Shown here piece by piece: positions 1-4,932 of a DNA stretch of 5,217 bases. The stretch is taken from assembly GCA_007128555.1 (NCBI GenBank), contig SKXF01000295.1, positions 1 to 5,217 of the forward strand, written 5' to 3'. A program made the position numbers and the translations under genes. The stretch comes from Clostridia bacterium. Its GTDB lineage: Bacteria > Bacillota_E > SLMV01 > PUMD01. Below the pieces are notes generated by a model, which did not search any database, was not told the DNA's origin, and worked only from the letters and a program-made list of their open reading frames with translations. Each line of letters begins with the position of its first letter. The first letter of the stretch is position 1.

Positions 1-600
1 CAGGAGAAGTACCCGAAGTTCGCGCAGGATGAGCTCAGTCGCTGCATCCAGATTCCCGAAGGGGATCGCACCCCCGAGCTGGTCGAGATCCTGCAGATGA
101 TCGCTGCTAACCCCCAGGTCTACCTGGTGACGGGACACGTTTCCAACCGGGAGGCCTTGCGTCTTGTCGAGCTGAGTCGTGAGTTTGGGATTGAGAAGGT
201 CGTGGTCTCCAATGCCGTCGTGGAGAACATGTCGTATGAGGAGATCGGTGAAGCGATCGACGCCGGAGCATACATCGAACGGCTGCTGGCAGCTCACACC
301 CACACGACCCCCATACCCAAAACGCACTACTACGTCGAAGAGGAGTACCGGGCCATGGATGAGGGGCTGGATGGAAGCACTTCAGGAGGCGTTGCGGAGG
401 TTGCAGAGCAGATCAGGCGATTCGGAGCGGACCGTTTTATCATCAGCACCGATTTTGGTGTGTATACCCTTCCGACGCCCACGGAAGGCATGCGCGAGTT
501 CATCGCGTGCCTGATGGATCTTGGGCTGACCGACGATGAGATTCGTAAGGTCAGCAGCACCAATGCTGCCGCCCTTTTAGATCTTGAGCCTGTGGATTAG
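1..600 (+). CDS. DUF6282-like amidohydrolase-fold protein, C-terminal part (5' end outside window)
   Basis: The frame is open from base 1 to the TAG at 598-600 and gives 199 residues; the start lies upstream of the window. What is seen: a strand and motif YLVTGHVSN (visible residues 41-49, with H46), a strand KVVVSN (66-71), a GAYIE segment (89-93), and ADRFIISTDFG (143-153, with D151). These are followed by a C-terminal helical part with EGMREFIACLMDLGLTDDEIRKV and a TNAAALLDL ending. This order (His after one strand, STD-G after the last, then helices ending in a ...N-A-A-x-L-L-x-L box) is that of TIM-barrel metal-dependent hydrolases. From memory it best matches the DUF6282 family of uncharacterised amidohydrolase-like proteins. 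The substrate is unknown. The next gene on the same strand, 299 bases downstream, is another amidohydrolase, which hints at a shared catabolic theme. The position of N71, where relatives often carry His after the strand, may be substituted. Family call fairly sure, function not. Confidence 0.72.
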   Translation, partial: QEKYPKFAQDELSRCIQIPEGDRTPELVEILQMIAANPQVYLVTGHVSNREALRLVELSREFGIEKVVVSNAVVENMSYEEIGEAIDAGAYIERLLAAHTHTTPIPKTHYYVEEEYRAMDEGLDGSTSGGVAEVAEQIRRFGADRFIISTDFGVYTLPTPTEGMREFIACLMDLGLTDDEIRKVSSTNAAALLDLEPVD

Positions 601-794
601 CGCCGGTTGACTGGAGGGTGAACGGCATTCAAGGCAGTGGTGGCGGGGATTCCCCGGTCCTTGAGCGTTTGCTGACCGAGACCCGGTGGCCCATTTCGGT
701 CGGACGGGGTGTTCCCGTTGGTGTGTGAGCCACAGAATTGTGCAACCTATTCACATGTGTGCCCTGCGGGCCCGAACCCGTAGCCGGGAGTTTT

Positions 795-816
795 CCCACC
801 TGCAGATTGCAGTGGG
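795..816 (+). promoter_or_regulatory. Bulged hairpin in leader
   Basis: CTGCA (800-804) pairs with TGCAG (808-812) around a three-base loop. Beyond a bulged C at 799, CCCA (795-798) pairs with TGGG (813-816), giving nine pairs in all. The last two bases are shared with the hairpin that starts at 815, so the two full stems cannot form at the same time. Function inferred only from structure. Confidence 0.35.
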
Positions 817-844
817 ATCCTCTCCCTTGGAAACAAGAGGATCC
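815..844 (+). promoter_or_regulatory. Perfect 9-bp hairpin with anti-Shine-Dalgarno segment in its loop
   Basis: GGATCCTCT (815-823) is exactly complementary to AGAGGATCC (836-844), with a 12-base loop. The segment CTCCCTT at 822-828, mostly in the loop, is the exact reverse complement of AAGGGAG at 885-891, the ribosome binding site of the gene that starts at 900. The leader RNA could therefore either fold this local hairpin or pair the loop with the ribosome binding site. The pairing is seen in the sequence; a regulatory role is inference. Confidence 0.4.
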
Positions 845-882
845 GCAGGCCAACTGGGGAAGATAGAACTGCAGCAGATTTG

Positions 883-891
883 GGAAGGGAG
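883..891 (+). promoter_or_regulatory. Ribosome binding site for GTG start at 900
   Basis: GGAAGGGAG ends eight bases before the GTG at 900-902. It is the best Shine-Dalgarno match in the vicinity and supports the GTG start, which also places MKVDLLLKGG, the usual N-terminus of this enzyme family, at the beginning of the protein. Confidence 0.7.
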
Positions 892-899
892 CTGAGACA

Positions 900-2279
900 G
901 TGAAGGTGGATCTTTTATTAAAGGGTGGAACCGTGGTTGATGCCCGGGGACAGGTACGGGCGGATGTTGCTGTCAGGGACGGAAAAGTGGTGGCGATAGC
1001 CGAGGGAATCTCCATCTCGGCCCACGAGACGGTGGATGTTTCAGGAAAATACCTTCTTCCGGGTGTGATCGATCCCCATGTCCATATTCGCTATCCCGGA
1101 CATGAAAAGCGAGAGGATTTCGCCACCGGGACGATGGCAGCGGCTAACGGTGGGGTTACCACGATCCTTGAGCACCCGATCTCCGTGCCGGCGGTGAGTT
1201 CGACGGCCATCCTCAAGCGGCGATGGGAGATGTGCCGGGAGCAGGCCTATGTCGACTATGCCTTTTTTGGTGCCGCCGGGGAAGACAACATCGATGAGAT
1301 CGCGGGGCTTGCCGAGGCGGGAGTCGTTGCTTTCAAGACCTTTCTGCACCAGGCTCCCCCTGGCAGAGAAAAGGAGTTTGAGGGGCTCACCTGCACGACC
1401 GATGGAGGCCTGTACGAGGTGTTCCGGGAGATCGCCAAGACGGGCAAGATTTCCGTCATCCACGCTGAGTCCAACTCCATGGTTGAATACTACATAGACA
1501 AGTATCGTTCAGAGGGCAGAAATGATATCCTCGCCCACCTGGATTCTCGTCCGATCTTGTCGGAGCTCGTCAGTGTGGCCGGCAGCATGGAGATGGCAGA
1601 GGCAGCTGGAGTCAGGTTGCAGGTCGCTCACATCAGCGGCGGCACGGTTGCCGATCAGCTGGAGAGGGCCAGGGAAGCGGGCCGGGACGTCCTGGTGGAA
1701 ACCTGCCCCCACTACCTGTTCCTGTCCCGGGAGGACACACCGAGGCTCGGCCCCTATGCGAAGATCAACCCGCCCATCCGCACAAAGCAAGAACAGGAGG
1801 GCCTGTGGCAGGCGGTCCGAAGGGGCACGGTGGATTTCATCGGCTCGGATCATGGACCCTTCCTGAAGGAAGAGAAGGAGGACGGATGGCAGGATATCTG
1901 GGGCGCTCCAGCCGGGGCTGTTGGCCTGGAGACCATGTTGGTGCTCATGCTGGATGCCGTGCACGAGGGACAGATTTCCCTGCCGGATGTTGCTCGCCTC
2001 CTAAGTGAGACGGCGGCAAAGGAGTACGGCCTGTGGCCGAAGAAGGGGCAGATTGCCCTGGGTGCCGATGCTGACCTGGTCGTCATTGATATGGACCAGG
2101 ACCATACCGTAGACAAGAGCAAGATGTACACGCGGGCAAAGGAATGCGCGCTGCTCTTCGATGGTCGGAAGGTCCGGGGAATGCCCGTGATGACCGTGCT
2201 GCGAGGAGAAATCATCATGAAGGATTCACAGATCGTTGGCGAGCCGGGATATGGACGGATGATCGAGCTATGCGAATAG
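900..2279 (+). CDS. Cyclic amidohydrolase (allantoinase / dihydropyrimidinase / hydantoinase type)
   Basis: This 459-residue protein is a complete amidohydrolase-superfamily enzyme that opens a cyclic amide ring; likely cytoplasmic, with no signal peptide. It starts with the small beta domain (MKVDLLLKGGTVVDARG, 1-17), then PGVIDPHVHIR (54-64) with metal ligands H60 and H62, the FKTF box with K146 (the expected carbamylated lysine bridging two metals), IHAES with H188, AHISGG with H244, ETCPHYL (267-273), INPPIR (289-294) and SDHGP with D317. It ends with GADADLVVID (388-397), part of the second beta-domain strand set. All six metal-site residues are present, and their spacing closely follows E. 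coli allantoinase (453 residues). The WGAPAGAVGLETM stretch (334-346) also recalls the allantoinase/dihydroorotase subgroup. The GTG start is backed by a good ribosome binding site. The stop overlaps the start of a carbamoylase gene, so the two act in sequence. Substrate (allantoin, hydantoin or dihydropyrimidine) cannot be fixed from sequence, so no symbol is given. Confidence 0.92.
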   Translation: MKVDLLLKGGTVVDARGQVRADVAVRDGKVVAIAEGISISAHETVDVSGKYLLPGVIDPHVHIRYPGHEKREDFATGTMAAANGGVTTILEHPISVPAVSSTAILKRRWEMCREQAYVDYAFFGAAGEDNIDEIAGLAEAGVVAFKTFLHQAPPGREKEFEGLTCTTDGGLYEVFREIAKTGKISVIHAESNSMVEYYIDKYRSEGRNDILAHLDSRPILSELVSVAGSMEMAEAAGVRLQVAHISGGTVADQLERAREAGRDVLVETCPHYLFLSREDTPRLGPYAKINPPIRTKQEQEGLWQAVRRGTVDFIGSDHGPFLKEEKEDGWQDIWGAPAGAVGLETMLVLMLDAVHEGQISLPDVARLLSETAAKEYGLWPKKGQIALGADADLVVIDMDQDHTVDKSKMYTRAKECALLFDGRKVRGMPVMTVLRGEIIMKDSQIVGEPGYGRMIELCE

Positions 2280-3493
2280 ACCAACACAGGCTGCAAAGGG
2301 ACCTGGAGGAGCTCGGGCAGATCGGATATGTTGAGGGCCGGGGGGTGACCCGCCTGGCCCTGACCGAGGAGGATCTGCGAGGACGACAGTGGCTGATTGA
2401 CAGGATGAAGGAGGCCGGCATGCACGTCCGGGTGGATGCTGCTGCCAACGTTGTTGGCCGCCTGCCGGCTTCCGGTGAGGCTTCCAGGGTCCTTGCGATA
2501 GGCTCTCATCTCGATACGGTGCCCCAGGGCGGAAGATTTGACGGGGCCCTGGGCGTCCTTGCCGGGCTGGAGTGCGCTCGCGTTCTGAAAGAAAACGGTG
2601 TCTCGCTGCCGTGGGATCTCGAGGTGATCAACTTCACCGATGAAGAGGGACATCATTACGCGGGAACCTTTGGTAGTCGGGCAATGGTGGGCGAGCGGAT
2701 GATAGAAGAAATGCGACGGCAGAAGGTGGAGGGCGTACCGACGTTGACCGAGGATCTCAACAGGGTTGGGCTGGATCCGGGAAGAATCAGTGATGCTCGA
2801 AGGGACCCTGGCGAGTTCAGGGCCTACCTGGAACTGCACGTGGAGCAGGGAAACCGGATGGAGAGCGGGGGTATTGACCTGGCGGCCGTGACAGGGATCG
2901 TGGGGATCTACCGGTACATGGTCACGGTCTTTGGGGTGGCAAACCATGCCGGAACCACCCCGATGGCCAGCCGTTCTGACGCCCTGGTTGCTGCCGCCCC
3001 GGTGTTCCACCTTCTCCCCGAGTGGGCCAGGGCTCGCACGGAGGGCATGGTGGCTACCATCGGGCAGGTTACCATAGAGCCCGGGGCCGTGAACATCATC
3101 CCGAGCCACTGCCGTTTCAGCGTGGAGCTTCGCTCGCTTCAGTCGGACAACATGGCCCGGATCAGGGATCGTTTGATCGAGTGGCTGGATGAGCATGTTG
3201 AGGCCGACGTTCAGACGGTCTATGAAAAGGACGGTGTGGAACTGGACGCTGACCTGATCGAGATCATCAGCAACGCTGCATGCGCCGAGGGCCTGAATAC
3301 CGTCCCCCTGGCCAGCGGAGCAGGTCATGATGCCCAGACGTTTGCTCCTGTCGTACCCACTGGCATGATCTTTGTTCCCAGCAGGGGCGGGCTGAGCCAT
3401 TGCCCCGATGAGTACAGTGAACCCGAGTGGGTCGCGAATGGGGCGCAGGTTCTGTTGAGAACGGTCCTGGAGCTGGCTGCCAAGGACTCCTGA
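2270..3493 (+). CDS. M20-family N-carbamoyl-L-amino-acid hydrolase / allantoate amidohydrolase
   Basis: This 407-residue protein has the usual length of the hydantoinase/carbamoylase branch of M20 metallopeptidases, which hydrolyse an N-carbamoyl or ureido group to free amine, ammonia and CO2. Motifs in order: GVTRLALTEED (25-35); GSHLDTVPQGGRFDGALGVLAGLE (78-101) with ligands H80 and D91; NFTDEEG (121-127) with E125/E126; LELHVEQG (187-194) with H190; the dimer-domain box NHAGTTPM (225-232); VNIIP (274-278); SGAGHDAQTFAP (349-360) and SHCPDE (375-380) with H376. The metal and substrate boxes are intact. The Cys in SHCPDE replaces the more usual Ser or Asn and should be tolerated. ATG 2270 overlaps the preceding gene by 10 bases. 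Its Shine-Dalgarno is weak (GGA at 2257-2259), so translation is probably coupled to termination of the upstream gene. An earlier in-frame ATG at 2144 would add 42 residues of non-family sequence and is rejected. Allantoate amidohydrolase, ureidopropionase and carbamoylase cannot be told apart here. Confidence 0.92.
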   Translation: MRIDQHRLQRDLEELGQIGYVEGRGVTRLALTEEDLRGRQWLIDRMKEAGMHVRVDAAANVVGRLPASGEASRVLAIGSHLDTVPQGGRFDGALGVLAGLECARVLKENGVSLPWDLEVINFTDEEGHHYAGTFGSRAMVGERMIEEMRRQKVEGVPTLTEDLNRVGLDPGRISDARRDPGEFRAYLELHVEQGNRMESGGIDLAAVTGIVGIYRYMVTVFGVANHAGTTPMASRSDALVAAAPVFHLLPEWARARTEGMVATIGQVTIEPGAVNIIPSHCRFSVELRSLQSDNMARIRDRLIEWLDEHVEADVQTVYEKDGVELDADLIEIISNAACAEGLNTVPLASGAGHDAQTFAPVVPTGMIFVPSRGGLSHCPDEYSEPEWVANGAQVLLRTVLELAAKDS

Positions 3494-3513
3494 AGAAGCA
3501 GGGCAGGAACTGA

Positions 3514-4072
3514 CACGGCGGTGCCGAGGTTCACTCGAACAGGCGTTGTGGATCCTCCATCGATCACTGGGCCGTCGCGGGTACCGCCACCAGGGTGACC
3601 GATATGGTCTACGATCCATATACCGGCGATCCGGTACCAGGTGCCTCGGTGCTGTTCTTCAATGCAGAGATCAATCGGACAGTCGCTGTCACGATGCTGA
3701 CCGATGACGAGGGACGTTACGCGAGCATCACCTCTACCGGCGAATACTACGTGAGCATTGATTCTCTGATGGGCTCTTGTCACTGGCTTCAGGAGGTAAT
3801 CGGCAAGGCGGGAACTCACGTCAGCGACTAGGACAAGGGGGTCGTCGAGGGCGTTGCCCTCGATTGGACATCTGGCGATGAGATCATCGCCTCTGTTCCC
3901 GGGAGGCGCCAGTGATCACACGTGCATCACCACGCCCGGTGCGGACGGTTTGTTCAGGCTGTATCTAAAGCCCGGAGACTGGAATCTGGCCATCCTCGGT
4001 CGCCCCGAGTTTCCCGGCCATCAGATCACTGTCATCTGCGGACAGGTGAACGATGTGGGGCCGTCAACCTGA
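3514..4072 (+). pseudogene. Decayed protein with two carboxypeptidase-regulatory-like repeats
   Basis: Frame 1 is open from 3514 to a TAG at 3829-3831. It encodes a segment with VTDMVYDPYTGDPVPGASVLF (from 3595) and TDDEGRYASITSTGEYYVSIDS. This matches the consensus of carboxypeptidase-regulatory-like/CNA-B-like beta-sandwich domains (V-x-G-x-V-x-D-x-x-T-G-x-P-x-x-G-A-x-V ... T-D-x-x-G-x-Y ... P-G-x-Y). After the TAG the same frame continues with VEGVALDWTSGDEIIASV (3844-3897), a second copy of the domain start, and then hits TGA at 3913. The second half of that copy, GADGLFRLYLKPGDWNLAILG, is in frame 2 and runs to TGA at 4070-4072. One broken two-repeat protein explains all three pieces. 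No ATG, ribosome binding site or signal peptide precedes the first repeat; the first in-frame start-type codon is GTG 3595, inside the domain. It looks like a 5'-truncated remnant of a surface or secreted protein. Assembly indels are the alternative. Confidence 0.55.
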
Positions 4073-4092
4073 GGCACTAGGATCGCATTCCA

Positions 4093-4121
4093 GTATGAGG
4101 GGGCGCCTCGCCCCCTCATAC
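4093..4121 (+). terminator. Perfect 13-bp GC-rich hairpin, terminator-like but without a U-tract
   Basis: GTATGAGGGGGCG (4093-4105) is exactly complementary to CGCCCCCTCATAC (4109-4121), with a three-base loop CCT. It lies 20 bases after the last stop codon of the broken repeat protein, where a terminator would be expected. No run of T follows on either strand (CCCCGCC follows on the + strand), so it is not a canonical intrinsic terminator. It could act as a U-less hairpin terminator, an mRNA 3' end stabiliser, or a repeat element present elsewhere in the genome. Confidence 0.45.
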
Positions 4122-4168
4122 CCCCGCCGGATATGCGAGTTCGCACACCCTCTCATCACGTACGCATC

Positions 4169-4182
4169 CTCTCCATGGAGAG
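4169..4182. repeat. 14-bp perfect palindrome
   Basis: CTCTCCATGGAGAG reads the same on both strands and stops pairing just outside these bases. It could be a protein-binding site or the tip of a structure. It lies 47 bases after the 13-bp hairpin and is not tied to a recognisable gene start. Confidence 0.35.
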
Positions 4183-4188
4183 CGCTAA

Positions 4189-4461
4189 CCGGAGCCCGTC
4201 ATCCTGGCAGCCACCGTCCTCGATCACGTGCCGGTCATCGGCTTGATCTTCGCCAATATGAGCTTAGCTTTCTGGTTGAAAAACTCCTCGTGGTCCTCCT
4301 CGAAAATGGATGGACTGGGAGTCGGCGGCAGCCCTGCCCTTTACTCAGTAAGCACTGCGGTTATTGAACTCCCAGTTCTCGCGTTTATTGCACACGTCCT
4401 ATTGTCTCGCAGGAAAAAGGTCGTCTGCTCCCAGGTCGGCACTGAGCGACGGAGATGGTAA
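4189..4461 (+). pseudogene. Hydrophobic open frame, possible membrane-transporter relic
   Basis: The frame is open for 90 codons between TAA 4186-4188 and TAA 4459-4461. It begins PEPVILAATVLDHVPVIGLIF, followed by a second hydrophobic stretch AVIELPVLAFIAHVLLSRRKK that ends in positive charges. Two helix-like segments, the second flanked by basic residues, are typical of a fragment of a polytopic membrane protein. The first segment faintly recalls the helix of CPA-type cation/proton antiporters that carries a conserved Asp, but this is a weak impression. There is no good start or ribosome binding site; the only ATG codons are internal. The C-terminal part has no recognisable character. A chance frame is quite possible. 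Confidence 0.2.
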
Positions 4462-4833
4462 CGCTTTGGCCTTGCCGTTGGATACCGCAACACTCCTAAA
4501 GTCCACGAGAAAAAAGCAGATGACGATCCAGACGGGTAAAGGACCCAACGATGTCGTCTGTGGCCGGATCGTAGTCCCTCCGCGCATCCGGCGCGTGTTT
4601 ATCAACACGGAGGCTACTGCTCTCGAGCTCAGTCTAGTGTTCGGACCAGCTGTGATAATTCCCCAGACGTGTCATGTGAGGTGGTTCAGTAGCAGTGCCA
4701 GCTTCAAATATTTCCGGCATACCTTAGCAGACCTGCAGGGCATAGGCTGAGGATGTTTCGCCATAACATGTCACATACACGGGACAGCGGATAGCCAAGG
4801 CGGCAACGAGAGAGGATTGGCATCTGCCCGGCA

Positions 4834-4862
4834 TTCTTTCCATGATAGGATGCTGCTATACT
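4834..4862 (+). promoter_or_regulatory. Extended -10 promoter for the glycosyltransferase-like gene
   Basis: TATACT at 4857-4862 differs from TATAAT at one position and is preceded by TGC (4854-4856), an extended -10 element. A poor -35 candidate, TTCTTT at 4834-4839, sits 17 bases upstream, as expected when an extended -10 compensates. Transcription would start near 4869 and leave a leader of about 60 bases before the ATG at 4933. A better -35 match, TTGGCA at 4817-4822, is too far away to pair with this -10. Confidence 0.5.
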
Positions 4863-4919
4863 TTCACTAGGGAAAGCAATATCCTATCTTCAGCGGTACT
4901 GGTAGGGTCACGCAATGCT

Positions 4920-4926
4920 GGAGGAG
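4920..4926 (+). promoter_or_regulatory. Strong ribosome binding site deciding the ATG at 4933
   Basis: GGAGGAG lies six bases before ATG 4933 and is a near-perfect Shine-Dalgarno. It lies inside the reading frame that would start at the alternative ATG 4915, which itself has no purine-rich sequence upstream. This favours 4933 as the start. Confidence 0.75.
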
Positions 4927-4932
4927 TTGGAG

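Larger units (their letters stand above)
601..899 (+). promoter_or_regulatory. Structured non-coding leader upstream of the cyclic-amidohydrolase gene
   Basis: No believable protein is encoded in these 299 bases. The stretch holds several inverted repeats: a 5-bp GC stem at 644-648/652-656, a 6-bp stem at 674-679/696-701, an 8-bp palindrome CACATGTG at 752-759, a bulged 9-bp stem at 795-804/808-816, and a perfect 9-bp stem at 815-823/836-844. I found no convincing -35/-10 pair and no U-run after any stem, so neither a promoter nor an intrinsic terminator is assigned. The length and hairpin density suggest an untranslated leader or an operator region rather than plain spacing. I do not recognise a known riboswitch class in it. 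Confidence 0.45.
4073..4833. other. Gene-poor stretch with hairpin, palindrome and possible relic frames
   Basis: No intact gene is supported in these 761 bases. Open frames of 70-130 codons exist, but they lack ribosome binding sites and family motifs and overlap each other in different frames. From about 4200 the base composition appears somewhat less GC-rich than in the genes upstream. Recognisable items are a perfect hairpin at 4093-4121, a 14-bp palindrome at 4169-4182, a hydrophobic open frame at 4189-4461, and a 7-bp stem at 4563-4569/4586-4592 with a 16-base loop. I see no tRNA, transposase or CRISPR repeat. The likely nature is decayed DNA between two transcription units. Confidence 0.5.

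Noticed and set aside
644..656. Small GC hairpin after the first gene, considered as an intrinsic terminator.
   Set aside because: Only five pairs and no T-run follows.
724..755. TGTGA ... TCACA, considered as a CRP-type site.
   Set aside because: The half-sites are 22 bases apart instead of 6, so they do not form a CRP operator.
686..895. A 69-codon + strand frame in the leader, considered as a leader peptide or small gene.
   Set aside because: It has no ribosome binding site, an arginine/serine-rich translation without character, and covers the hairpins. There is no run of regulatory codons as in attenuation peptides.
629..1015. A minus-strand frame of 128 codons covering the leader.
   Set aside because: It overlaps the start of the amidohydrolase gene, shows no motif, and has a low-complexity proline/serine/threonine-rich translation.
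2144..2272. Earlier in-frame ATG for the carbamoylase, adding 42 residues.
   Set aside because: The extension is out-of-frame sequence of the amidohydrolase and does not resemble the family N-terminus. ATG 2270 gives the normal length and the expected beginning.
3528..3540. GGTTCACTCGAAC, considered as a tRNA T-arm.
   Set aside because: Loop length and sequence do not fit a T-loop, and no acceptor, D- or anticodon arm can be found around it.
1850..3619. A 589-codon open frame on the minus strand.
   Set aside because: It lies opposite the carbamoylase and the end of the amidohydrolase, both of which have complete family motifs on the + strand. Its translation is compositionally odd (rich in H, P, R, S) with no recognisable domain; it is an antisense shadow of GC-rich genes.
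3325..3819. A 164-codon minus-strand frame opposite the repeat remnant.
   Set aside because: It crosses the carbamoylase end and the repeat region without any family signature, while the + strand has clear domain motifs.
4053..4367. A 104-codon + strand frame running through the 13-bp hairpin and the palindrome.
   Set aside because: Translating through two strong inverted repeats without any protein motif indicates a chance frame.
4364..4750. A 128-codon + strand frame in the gene-poor stretch.
   Set aside because: No ribosome binding site, no domain pattern, and it overlaps other open frames. I could not separate it from chance.
4915..4932. Alternative ATG for the glycosyltransferase-like gene.
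   Set aside because: The strong GGAGGAG lies downstream of it and is correctly spaced for ATG 4933; the extra MLEELE residues precede the usual first strand.
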